From Collybia mongolica (lineage: Eukaryota > Basidiomycota > Agaricomycetes > Agaricales > Clitocybaceae), in NCBI GenBank assembly GCA_013420905.1, contig JAAXNY010000006.1:1116001-1180000 (forward strand): a stretch of 64,000 nucleotides of DNA, in the 5' to 3' direction. The notes beneath the pieces are model-generated. The model worked only from the letters and a program-made list of their open reading frames with translations, was not told the DNA's origin and did no database searches. Position numbers and translations under genes: made by a program. Shown here one piece after another: positions 35,772 through 46,791 of the stretch (its first letter is position 1; each line of letters opens with the position of its first letter).

Positions 35772-38700
35772 ATGGTGGTTGGTCACAAGCCCCAGCCATT
35801 GAAGACACTGCCTGACCAAGCCAATCATCTTGGCCAATTCATGCCACCTGTGTTTGAAGATAAAAGGAGCCTCATGTACGTGTCCTCAGGCTACCACCAC
35901 ATCCCCATCATGCAAGCTCATTCTAAACTGGCATCAGCAGACGACTTTCCCTGGTATCACTCTGAAGGTGATGATGAGCCTCTCCCATCCCGTGCACCCA
36001 CCAATGGAAAAACTCAACGTTTGGCTGTGGGGTCAGGTATGTGGTCTTGTATTTCCGTTTCTTTGCTGTATTAACAATTGACTCAGGTCGTATTCAGCGT
36101 GCTGGACAGGGCGAGAAAATGGCTGAAGCTCTCAAACTCGAGAAGGTCGACAAGCATGGAAAGCCCATCAAACGCCTCGCGGCACATCTGCCTCGAAAAC
36201 CTCGCCAGGCCAAGAAGCAGCAGGCTGATACAGTAGATACTGCAGGCTTTTTGGATGTAGACAATGATGACTATGAAGACTTACCACCTCTAGGTTCTGG
36301 GGCAACATCAACTTCCGAGAGTGACTCTGATGATATGCTCCCATCTAACGCTGAGGTATGGATCTTCTTGGTTTGTTGTTTTTGTCCTGACACAGGCTGC
36401 ACATCTGGCTATAGGTTGCCGATATCCTTCCATCCAAGACCGTCCCTGCTGTGGGGTGAGGTGCTTCCGGAAAGTGCACACGTGCCAAGTGTGTGGTTTC
36501 CGTTGCGGAAAGTGAAGATGTCAGCAATACTGATAGTGACAACAAGGAGCCCCATGACAATAGCAGCAATAAGGATGCACTCAATAAAGCCAAAAAAACA
36601 ACTGTGTGTTTTCGATTGGATTCTCTTTGATTGATTGTAACATGTCTAACCATAGATTACACGCAACCTGATCTACCTCTTCTATGAGAATGTCGAATGG
36701 AACTCAAATGGGGAAGTTGGCAATCCTGGCGACAGGCATTACAAGTGCCTACACGGAAACATGAAGATACTGACTGTTACAAAGAAAATGAAGTATTCTC
36801 TAAACGGTGAGTTGACTGTAACCTGAATCTCCTTAGGGTCACGGCTGCTCACTACTTTTCATAGGTTTGATTAGTAATTTGAGGTCTGTATTGGCACCAA
36901 TGCTTCGCCTTTATCTGGCAATGAAGGAGTGCTCGCCTGACCATATCACTGCGGAGGCAATTGCAATTGCATCCGGGAAAAAGGTACTTGATCCAGGAGC
37001 GATATCCGAGTTTCTTTGCAAGCTGGAATCTGCAAATACAACAATCCGAAGTGCGTTTGAGAAGCAGGTGGAAGCCGCTGCAGTAAGTGGCACATTTTTT
37101 CTACATCTATTGTGAAGCTGACATTTCAAAGGGTCCATGGAACCAGGAAAAGTTCGAGGACCTGTTGGCGAAGTGGGTTGTCACAACCGACCAGCCCTTT
37201 TACACAGTTGATGAGCCTGAGTTCTGCAATTTGTTGATGTACACACACCACCCATTGCCAAACCTTAAGATCCCTCATTGAGATTCAATCAAAAGGCGGA
37301 TCATGACAATGGGAAAGGATACCGTCAAGGCAACCAAGCAGATGTTCAAGGTTCGTAAACTCTGCCCATATCTCAGAATGACCCTCATTGCCCTTCCAGA
37401 CAAATGTTGAGGGAAAAATCAGTATCTCTCTTGATGCATGGACCTCAAGTAACAATTATGCATTCATGGCTATTGTTGCACATTATGTCACTAATTCTGG
37501 GCAACTTGGTGGGTTATTAAATTATCTGACACAAAAATCAGAGGCTAATGGCATAAAAAAACTTCAGAAGAACTTCTTATTGATTTCTGTGAGCTCGAGG
37601 GTGAACATTCCGGGGCCAATATGGCAGAAGCAACCTGGGAAACGTTGACACACTTTGGAATAGAAAATTGGGTATGTCACAATCTGCTTAGACCTCATGC
37701 TGTGCTGAATGTGCTTTGTCTGTGGATCATGGCGTTTATGACAGACAATGCATCAAACAATGATACACTCATAGACAGGATTGTAGAACGTGCAAAGTGC
37801 CAAGGTATCTCATTGAATGGTGATTGGATCCATCTCTGTTGCATGCCACACACTGTTCATCTTGCAGCTCTCAAAGTAAAAATCTAATGTGCCTTTTTCT
37901 TGTTGCAATGTGATTTCCTAATAATTGCCCAGCTCCTCAAAGGTATCGGGGCTATATCTACTGTCGAACGTAAGAAGGCAATGTCTCGCAGTGGAAACTA
38001 TCAAGACTCCATTACTGTGCCACTGAGCCATGCATTTGACAACAATGCTGTAGGAAAAGATGATGAAGATGAACAAGATGAGGTTACGCTTGAGATAGAC
38101 CATTCAAGTAGCATTCTTTCTGCTGTTGAAAAGGCGGGTGCAATCAGTTCTGTACCACATGATCTGCTAACATTGTTCTACACAGCTTTGAAAAATAATC
38201 TGTGCCATACGATCAAGCCCCCAATGCAAGCAAAGCTGGCTCAATCAGGTTGTATCATCACAACATCACAAGGTTGATGCAAATGGTCCTCAACGGCCTC
38301 TCATGTTGATCCTCGATGTCAAGACACAGTGGTCGTCAACACACCAAATGATGCGTGAGTATTTTAGCTCGTATATCACCCCAATCTTGCTACTACTTTA
38401 GAATACAGGTCGAGCTTTAGAATATCAAAATGAAATTGATGATTTTGTTGGGCGTAATTGAGACCTTTGAGCCCTCAAACTGGCTGAAGATGAGTGGGTC
38501 GCGATCACTCAAGTTGTGGACTGGCTTGGGGCATTTTGCTCAGCCACAATGCAGATGTCAACGTCCAAGCAGCCCATGCTTTCAACAACTCACGCAATCT
38601 TCCGGGGCCTTCAGGAGCATGTTCAACAAATATATCATGATCTCCCGATGTCAACATTGCCAAGGATCAAGGCTGGCCTTCTTGAGGCACACCGAAAGCT

Positions 38701-39394
38701 TAGCGATTATTATTACAAGTTTGACCAGTCGCCATTCTATACCTGGGCAGCCCGTATGTTCTCAGCTCTTTTGATATAGGAAACCTTCTCACAATGGTAT
38801 TTTTTTTCAGTCCTTGACCCCCGCATATCCTACGAAGGAGTCCTGCAGGATTATGCTGATGATCCTGACCTCCTTGCATATCTAGAGTCCGCGAAAGATC
38901 TGCTTCGTGCACACTTCAACAAGCACTATGCCAGCCATGCCCATTCCCTTAACAGAGCTGCTGACACCCACATTCAAGCTGCTACTGACAATTCTCCCTC
39001 AAAGGTCAACTTCACCTTGAGGTACAAGAAGAAGGATCACCGTTTGCGCGACAAACTTGAGGAGTATTTCAAGTTGCCCCGTGAAGACTTTGAAACCTGT
39101 AAACCTCTCCAGTGGTGGGTAGGTCGACAAGCCCAGTTTCCCGCCCTTTTCTGTCTTGCATGTGATTTGTTCTCGATTCCTGGTAAGTATACTTTTTTGA
39201 CTTCCTACTCTGCATCAAATGCTCATATAGCTCCTCGCCAGGCTCCGCTGTTGCAGTTGAGCGAATATTTTCTGGTGGCCGTGATACGATTTCTCTGCGA
39301 CATGCAAGTCTCCAGCTGGAGACTATTCGCACATTGATGTTGGTCAAGCAGCGCCTGAGGCTCTCTCGTGCGGCTATCGACAAAGTCCTTTAAA
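35772..39394 (+). pseudogene. hAT transposase gene, disabled by TGA stops
   Basis: Exons spread across the element encode a basidiomycete hAT transposase. They include an N-terminal basic, acidic-tailed region (36110-36360), then RNLIYLFYENVEWNSNGE and HYKCLHGNMKILTV (zinc-finger-like start, 36660-36800). Next comes ISLDAWTSSNNYAFMAIVAH, the RNase H-like core, then FMTDNASNNDTLID and HLCCMPHTVHLAAL. The C-terminal dimerisation domain is PLQWWVGRQAQFPALFCLA, VAVERIFSGGRDTISLRHAS, ending VKQRLRLSRAAIDKVL near 39394. In-frame TGA codons at 37279, 38189, 38459 and 38468 interrupt otherwise conserved exons. An apparent frame change near 37510-37567 is explained by an intron (GTGGGT...TTCAG). The element is therefore probably non-autonomous unless served by another copy. 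Confidence 0.82.
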
Positions 39395-39587
39395 TGTGGT
39401 CTCAAAGTAGCACAGATTGATAGAAATTGACAATGTGTTCAGTATAAATACGTACCGTACCACCGTTTTCGGCCGTATAAACCCCCGTACCGTACCATCA
39501 AAATTTTTGGTTTAACTTTATGGTACGGGTGATGGTTGATTTTATACCGTAAGCAAGCTGTCAATATACGGCCGTAAGCCAATACGG

Positions 39588-39604
39588 TACGGTGCGCAGC
39601 CCTA
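39588..39604 (-). repeat. Right terminal inverted repeat of the hAT element
   Basis: TACGGTGCGCAGCCCTA, the exact complement of the left end, followed by target duplication ATAGCACC. Confidence 0.93.
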
Positions 39605-39857
39605 ATAGCACCTAGTCCTGCAGTCAAAGGAGAAACCACACCCCTTTCTTTTGATGTGAAGGACTCTTCCAATTAAATTGAGGACAGTAACAATAACACC
39701 AAAAATGAACTGTTCACAGAAGTCAAACTGTGAATATAAAGTGCCTCCAGAAGGAGGGCCTGTCAGAAGGCTATGGCTTAAGTCTGAGTAGCCAAACAGT
39801 AAGAATTAATCACATAGATGCTCACCCTATAGGACATTTAGCCATAGCAATGCCAAG

Positions 39858-40795
39858 TTGTTTTAAACAGTTCACACAATAGACATGGACTGATTAGGAT
39901 GTTACATGGGTTCACTTCTAATGAATTTCTCTTGGCACTGAGTCACATCTACAGTATGGGCAGCACAAATATTACTTCAAGATCTGGAACCAAAGTTTTG
40001 AAAAGATACCTACAACAGAGCCAACCTGACAACCCCATACAATTGATGAGCCCACACCCTGCAAAGCATGGGCAGTTTACACCACCTTAGACAGGGGCTT
40101 CTTGGGTCCTCAAGGCCATTTTTGGGGACTACAGCAATAGACCATGGGGCCAGCCCTCACTGATCCATGATGTGTGCTTTTCCAATCTCAGATCTGACCC
40201 CTTTGCAACACCTTCTACCTGAAGGCAGTGGCAAGTGCTAGAGAAGGTAGTGTAAATTGTTCATTTTAATTTGTTTGATTTTACAATCTCTGAAACCTCC
40301 ATTAATTTACTCCCATGCCACTGATATGGCCTGAAATTGTTTGCACTTGTAGAACAACAAGTAAAGTTATTAGTATCATTTCTAATGACTAAGTAATGGT
40401 ATTAAATGGATTAGAGTTGAGCTCCAAGATGGCTAATCAAAATGAACCTGGCTAATGATTAATACATCTATTAGTATAGAGGACTATGAGTATGGACTAT
40501 TATTAGTTCTATTCACCATGCCTGGTTACAGCCTCAGTATCTTAATGATAAGTAACCATTGTAGTATGACACCATTAGTCTGGGGATCATCATTAATAGG
40601 CAAAGTAATTGTAATTTGGGTCTTGCACAACCTGAGGCCAGAGTCTAGTCAAGAACACTTGGTGTTAACTACCAGAAAGATGGAACATTGTAAACAACAA
40701 CCAGAATGATCAGTAAAAGTAAACCCTTCACCCTGATACTAAGGTAATGAATGGCCTTGGTTGATGGTTAGGAGAAGTAAATAACAGTGCTGCAT
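39858..40795. other. AT-rich, CpG-free DNA without recognisable gene
   Basis: I see no CG dinucleotide in this stretch and no protein motif. It lies upstream of block two of the MFS pseudogene and probably contains decayed mobile DNA. Confidence 0.5.
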
Positions 40796-43080
40796 TGTTA
40801 GAAATAACTGATTGTGCTGCCAAGCACTGATAAGAGTTTAACCAGTCTCTTAATACTACCCAAGTAATAAAGTAACAACATTAACAACCCATATTGCATG
40901 CACACCAAGTTGTAAAGTTGAGTCAGCAACTAGAACACAAACCTCTTGGCATAGTGAGGGTTTTGTTTCTCTCTTCTTTAATTATCAGTTAAATCTTTAG
41001 TTTGTATGCTATAAGTAGAATATAGATAGGTAGTGCAGAAGTAAGGAATCTTACCCCCACTTTGTGCTATGATAGGATGTACAAATCATATTGTTAAAAC
41101 ACTATTGTGTACATAAGCTTTTGCTTCAACTGTCTTGATTGGAATTGTCTCGAAGCACATGGCTAAGAGATCACAGAATTGAAAAGTCTAGTTCATTTGG
41201 AACTTAGTACTTGTATTGTCCATTGGAATGATTAGGCACTTGGCCTCTTATACCCTTGGTACACCCATTGAAGTCATTTGGACTTATTGATCTGCTTGAA
41301 ATCATTGATAATTGAATGTACACTTGGTACTAAGTCAATTGGATTGGAAGCTATTATAAAAACATACCTAAGGTCTAAACACTTGTATTAAGCCTTGTTT
41401 GAATTGAATCAGTTGTAATACCCTTGAAAAGTCTTTGTCTAGTACTGTTAAAAACTTGAACCTGAACTTAAATCAGGTGATTCCTACTGTTTGTGTGTTA
41501 AGTGTTAGATTTGGTGTGTGTGTGTGTGTATAAGAGATTGCATTTCATAGCATCAGCATCCTTATAGGCCAGGAGCCCCTTTCATCATGTAATGATACCT
41601 CTTATTAATGGGATGGACCATATTGAATGCATTCTCAACAGTGGTTCATATATTGTATCTCTGTTGGAAGCTGTTTGGCTCTCACTCAACAAGAAATGTG
41701 ATCCCCAGGTTCTCTTATCACAATGCAATCAGTGAGCAGTATACAGGATACCAGTCTTGGCATTGTTAATGATCTCAAAATGGACATCACAGGCATCAAA
41801 CTTTACTTACAAGTTCAAATCATTTGGGAGCCCATCTACAACATGCTCATTGGCTGACCATTCAATGCCTTGGCTCATACATAAGTCAACAATCATCCCA
41901 ATGACTCCCAAGTCATCATGATTCACAACCCCAACTCAAGTTGTATTGTCCACATCCCAACCAAAACTTGGGGAGCACCTCAATTCAAAATGCTGCCACT
42001 TGTCAACACTAATGACATTACATATGTGTTTTTGAATATTGATGATTTGAGTAACTCAAATGCTCAAGGAGATTTCCTACTCATCATTCAGTGCACAAGA
42101 TACCTAATTCCTTCATTCCACCCCCAAACTTCTACCAAAATTATGATATATTCTCTATTCCCAGCTATGCTATTTATTTTAAATCACCATCTTATATCCC
42201 TCCTACTTCAGATACTAGTTCATCAATTCAAACCCCCTCTCCTACTGCCAGTACTCCTTTTAGTGTCGAACTAAATATCCCATTCAATTTAATTCCCCAC
42301 TACTGTTAGAATGAGAAAGAGCTGAGAATAGAGAGGTTCCAGAAGTGTCCAAATAAAGCACCAGAATGACTACAACAGTTGTATTGGCAATGGTAAGTCT
42401 AAATTTAGTACAGGTGGCTCAGTGATGTGGCATTGAGCACATGAGACAAGAAGCCATGTGATTCTAAACCTAACAGCTACATGTACTTGTCATGCCTAAG
42501 TTACCTGTGACTTCAACATTGGCCAATATGAAACCAACTGGCTTTCAACAACCAGTTTGTTCTAATAAGGTTCTGTTGGCCCCCCATCCCTCATTGTCAA
42601 TTGCCAAGAAGTTGCTCAAGATTTTGCCACTACACTGCTTTCAGTCAAACAAGGTCCTGTCTACCTTCCATACATCATCATTGTCCATTGCCCAGTCACC
42701 CAATGATACAGTCCTAACCAGAACTCTTATTAGCCAAGTAATAAGTAATGACATAGATGGCATATATGGCATGTGCACTGAGTTGAGTTAGCATTCAAAA
42801 CACAAGCCCTTGGTGTGCTGGGGGTCTTGTTTCATATAAATCTCTCTTCCTTAAAATATTAGTTAATCATTAGTTTGTATACTATAAATAGACCATAGAT
42901 AGATAGTGCAGAAGTAAGGAATATCACCCCCATTTTGTACTACAATAGGATATACAAACTATATTTGTTGAAACACTATTGCATGTGTCAACTAAGGATT
43001 TGATTACTTCAATTGTCTTGATTGGAATTGTCTCAAAGTACTTGGCTCTTACTTGTACCAGGAGCATTTGGGGTTTAAGC
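40796..43080 (+). mobile_element. Decayed Gypsy-type LTR retrotransposon relic
   Basis: Two diverged direct repeats, roughly 40840-41165 and 42715-43045, behave like LTR remnants. They share ACCAG...CCAAGTAATAA, TTTAGTTTGTAT, TAGTGCAGAAGTAAGGAAT and GTCTTGATTGGAATTGTCTC. Between them, 41600-42010 on the plus strand translates to a broken retroviral-type aspartic protease region of fungal Gypsy elements. It reads ECILNSGSYIVSL, then DLKMDITGIKLYLQVQI, an interrupted version of the xxLLGRPF motif, and PNSSCIVHIPT. The catalytic D(S/T)G has become NSG, and stops interrupt the frame. No reverse transcriptase or integrase was found, so most of the element is gone. Confidence 0.6.
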
Positions 43081-43129
43081 ATGTCACTTTGCATACCTCC
43101 AGCAAACTTGGTATTGTCAGTAGCCATGG

Positions 43130-43507
43130 ATGAGTGCCTACATGCCCTCCCACATCAGTAATGGTACCATTCCCAAAGATACACCCTACACCTATGAAGT
43201 AGCAGCCTACCCTGAAAGCTATCACCAGGGGCCTCATTACAATGAGGGATACTATTCCAAGTATCCCAGGGACAACTGGAACTATGATGGTTATGCCTAC
43301 AGCAGGCACCCAGCATATCTATATTACATGACCCCAGGGTATGGCAAACCCAGGCCTTTGCACTACCAGGAAGGGGGATACAAGGTATACAAGGATGAGG
43401 ATGCAATGGTGTGCAATAACATGAACATTGTGGGTGGTTTAGCCATGACAGAAGGGATGGAAGGTAAGGAAATGGAGACCATCCCAACACCTGCCAATGC
43501 AAAGTGA
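43130..43507 (+). other. Open frame of 125 codons, Tyr/Pro/Gly-rich, probably a mobile-element remnant
   Basis: The frame runs from ATG 43130 to a stop at 43505-43507 with a striking composition (YPESYHQGPHYNEGYYSKYP, SRHPAYLYYMTPGYGKP). It lies next to the LTR relic in CpG-free DNA. No intron or promoter signal supports a host gene and I do not know the protein. A gag-like fragment is one possibility. Confidence 0.3.
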
Positions 43508-44350
43508 ATCTTCCATGTCCCTTGCAGTAGCAACCCCTTCTCCTCCTGCAATTCTTGGAAACCCCATGACCAGCTTTTTGTAATGTTCTTGCACCTCCAG
43601 CTTTCTTGTGACCATTGTAAATATTTATATATCATCTATTAGTACATACCCCAGCAAATGTATTGTCACACAACCAGTAGCATGAAATAAACATGAACTA
43701 TTCTACTAAATCCCACAGCTCTTCCCCTCCCAATAAGTTTCCCAACCTCCCCCCTAGAGGGACTGCCCCATAATGTGTGCAAAAGGCTGCAACTTTCACC
43801 TTGGATGGCCCAAGTCCCCAGATCCCATCTAGTAATCCATTCCACTTTGAGATTTGAGTGGGAACTATCCCAAGCTTCTGGAATCCTGAGGTATGTTTTC
43901 AGCTACAATTTGTAGTCCCTAAAAAGGTTCTTGGGGCCATTGGCATCCCTGTCAAGGGTGGTTTACACCACCTTGTATATAGGGTCTTCCATCAACATAG
44001 TTTGCAAACCAAGCAGGATAGAAGGCCAATGATCAAGGGATTTTGTCAAGCATTAGACAACATTGGGGATAGTGGCTACAACAGAGATCAGGATTAACGA
44101 GGTGACCAATCTTTTACAAATAATCATACACCTTTATGCTCTATCTGGCCTTAGTAAGGTAAAAATATCTTGATTTTCTGGCAAGATCACAAGAAAAAAT
44201 ATCTTGCATTTTTGTCAGTCAAACTTTACCATATTCTGAACTCTAATTAATCTAGATTTGTTGTCAAGTACCTGTGAATAAAATATAGTAAAATGCCTTT
44301 GAATATTATTTTAGTTTTTTCATCAACAGAGTTCTGAATATTCTTCCAAT
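43508..44350. other. AT-rich DNA without recognisable gene
   Basis: No protein motif was recognised. The right end contains the 15-bp target sequence GAATATTCTTCCAAT (44336-44350), which is repeated after the retroposon. Confidence 0.5.
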
Positions 44351-45230
44351 CACCAACGCTTCTTGATCTTTTACCACCACCATCAGACTGTGGGAATTTG
44401 TCCCTCCTGCACTAGGTTGTCCCTAAACTACCTAACACCTCATCCCTAATCAAGATCACCTTTCATCAGACCATTCTTTCAGCCTGGGCCACTATCCTTT
44501 TACACCATATCCAAATTTTAACTTATCAGAGCTGATCCTGACTATCTGCAGGGTCATCTCATCTTGCCTGTACTGGGGGCTTCACTAATCTGTTCACATC
44601 CACCTTATCAACTACCAGGCCACACAAGGACACCACAACTCTTGTACTCTGCTTTGTGCAGATCCTTAGGGAGTGTCACTGCCAACATTTTCAACAATTT
44701 TTTCATACTCGCTTAACCACTACACCCAAATACAAAAGGAGGAAGGGGTCTGGCCCCTGATCAGCTACTGTCCCTGCACAGAGCACACCTCTTGGGGAGA
44801 ATGCCAGTTTATCATCCAATGGTGGGATTCAGGAGAGGGGGAGCAGGTTTGAGGTATGGGTTGTTCATTTAGATTGGACATTTATTTTCAACGCTGGGGG
44901 GGAGTAATGGGTTTCCAGGGTGACCTGAAAATACCAGGGGGGGAGTGGAATGGGGTACCAACGTGAAGGGAGGGGACCATGCCCCAACAAGCAAAGGCAA
45001 ACCTTTAAGGCGTTGGGAGGTTCAGACATGGTACAGTACAATACCATTGGACTGCAGGTATCCTCAGTCTAGACCTGTAATATGACCTGGAGAGCAACTT
45101 AGTGTACAGCTCCACCCTGATGGCCCATTACAGATTACTTAGTGGTAATAGGTGTTTATGCCTGCATGTAGCTGGGTCAAACCCACATGTGCTTAATATT
45201 ATTATATGACCAAAAAAAAAAAAAAACAAA
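44351..45230 (+). mobile_element. Poly(A)-tailed retroposon, copy 1 (internally deleted)
   Basis: The element starts near CACCAACGCTTCTTGATC and ends in an A-rich tail after TTAATATTATTATATGACC. It is bounded by an exact 15-bp duplication GAATATTCTTCCAAT (44336-44350 and 45231-45245), as produced by LINE-driven target-primed insertion. Compared with copy 3 it lacks 76 bp between two GGGATT hexamers. The 3' part contains AGTGGTAATAGG and GGGTCAAACCCAC spaced like the A and B boxes of a tRNA promoter. No long reading frame is shared by all copies, so it is probably non-autonomous (SINE-like, or the 3' end of a LINE). Confidence 0.75.
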
Positions 45231-45245
45231 GAATATTCTTCCAAT

Positions 45246-46109
45246 GTTGATTCCAAAGAAATGCTAATGATTGTCAAAGCATCTGGCTATTATTTTGTAT
45301 CATATATGTTAAATCAAGTAATGATTTCTTTATAAATAACTTTCACAGATTAATGATCAAAATGTGATGAAAAGGTTTTGAATATTTTAGTGAGATATAA
45401 TTTGAACTTGTGATTAGATATTTATTTGGAGAAAAACTTGAAAGTATTCTTTAAAAATGACTCATTTCTTATAGCAATGAACCCAAAATATATAGCAGAA
45501 AATTTTAATTATTTTTGGTATTTTGATGCACAGTATGATGAAGGCATTTAAGATAATCCTATGTATAATAATTTGGATAACCATGCCCCATGATGGAAGA
45601 AAATCCATGTATGTTTCATTGTACTATGGGTTATATATTGTTAGATTACATTCAAAATACATTTGGCAGATCTTCAAGAAAAAAACCTTGAACATATTTA
45701 AGGAATATTACAGAAAGTATTTAATATAATATGGCCACCAAGGCTTGAAATATTTTGAATATCTTTTTCATATATGGAAAAGAAATATGACAGAAAGATT
45801 TGGGATAAATCTAACCTTTGTTATAGAAGACTATATTAGACATATTATAATTATCTTCTGCTCATTTATTCTAATCATCCCTATCATACTTTCTACTCAG
45901 ATACTTGTTAGACATTTATATTTTCTCCCAAGTATTTTACAAAAAAGTATGCTTCATATAGATGGATTACTACAAACATATTTTTATCCTATTTGCCTCA
46001 TACTATTGGCCTATGCACCCTGCATAATGCAAACACATAATACAAGGGTATCACACTGAAGATGAATCAAGATTACTCTTGACACATATAAGAAACATGG
46101 AGGACATAC
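45246..46109. other. Very AT-rich DNA
   Basis: Runs of A/T and short frames only. It lies inside what was an intron of the MFS pseudogene (after the GTATGT donor at 46109) and is presumably inserted mobile DNA. Confidence 0.5.
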
Positions 46110-46231
46110 ATAAGCAAACAGAAGCCACCCTGTGAGAGCTGATATTCCTGAATATCCCAAACCTTGGAGTTGGAAGGGTATTACTGGAATGACTATCAAA
46201 TAGACTAATAGATCTGTTGCCATAGCTACAC

Positions 46232-46791
46232 CTGCTAAGTATTAGGGCTATCTTAGCTATAAATAGAATTAGGCTGTCCATGGTCTGGACCAGGACCTCA
46301 TGGACCTGGGTCAACCTGGGGCTGACCCAAGGGCCAGGGGCCAGGACCAGCATATGAGCAGACTGGCCCCTTTGGGTAGGGCCAAGGCCACTGTGAGTGG
46401 CCCAGCCCTTCAGCTGGACCTGGGTTGGACCTGGCCAGCCTTATATTTTGCTGGGTAGTGAAAGTGCTAAAAGATTGTGCAGGTAAACTGGTGGAAGAAT
46501 GAATTAAACCTCAAAAAATAATAATTCTTGTCAAAAATATTAGTAATGAATTTGATCAAATTTGTGATATCAAGAAGCTTTGGAGCAGGAACTCATACAC
46601 TTCTCTGATGGCCCAGATGTGCAAGAAGTGAAAACTCTGGGATAATTCATTAGGAAATAGTTGTAATTGCTTGACAGATGTTAATTATGGTATGTATCAG
46701 CAGTATACATCTTTACAGACTATTGAAAAAGATTTTCATATACTACTGGACCTGGTTGACCTGGGACTGGCCTTGGATAGACTAAATAGAA
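46232..46791. other. Non-coding, with CTGGACC/GGACCTGG repeats
   Basis: The segment 46268-46440 is unexpectedly GC-rich and repeats GGACCTGG, GACCAGGACC and GGGCCAGGGGCCAGG; related words recur at 46750-46775. It contains no gene I can recognise. Confidence 0.5.

Larger units (their letters stand above)
35310..39604 (+). mobile_element. hAT-superfamily DNA transposon, 4,295 bp
   Basis: Both ends carry the perfect 17-bp terminal inverted repeat TAGGGCTGCGCACCGTA (35310-35326, and its complement at 39588-39604). The element is flanked by an exact 8-bp duplication, ATAGCACC (35302-35309 and 39605-39612), which is the hallmark target-site size of hAT. Subterminal DNA on both sides is filled with CGTAC/GGCCGTA palindrome-like motifs (for example ACGGCCGTAC near 35342 and ACGGCCGTA near 39570), likely transposase sites. 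The transposase gene inside is described separately. Intact ends and target duplication show a fairly recent insertion, more recent than the decay of the MFS pseudogene it interrupts. Confidence 0.93.
35020..46231 (-). pseudogene. MFS transporter pseudogene, in pieces separated by mobile elements
   Basis: Three blocks on the minus strand match successive parts of the intact MFS gene at 55307-57414. First, 46110-46231 encodes ATDLLVYLIVIPVIPFQLQG...ALTGWLLFAY (first membrane helices) and keeps both its splice sites. Second, 39613-39857 encodes QLGIAMAKCPIG, an intron, then GPPSGGTLYSQFDF and FGVIVTVLNLIGRVLHIKRK, running straight into VSPLTAGLGA. Third, 35020-35309 encodes the continuation ITQEIGR, then DAHVYGAFDIAYAFGSAG and IYDNVLLGWM. 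The central region of the transporter (four or so helices) is deleted between IKRK and VSPLTA. Helices 2-5 are not found between blocks one and two, where a Gypsy relic and a retroposon lie. The hAT element sits between blocks two and three. The gene is dead. Almost no CG dinucleotide remains in blocks one and two. Confidence 0.82.

Noticed and set aside
37500..37570. Frameshift in the hAT transposase
   Set aside because: An intron with donor GTGGGT and acceptor TTCAG joins GQL to EELLIDF in frame, so no frameshift is needed.
44865..45047. A 60-codon minus-strand frame repeated in copies 1 and 3
   Set aside because: Antisense to the retroposon 3' part, without features of a protein.
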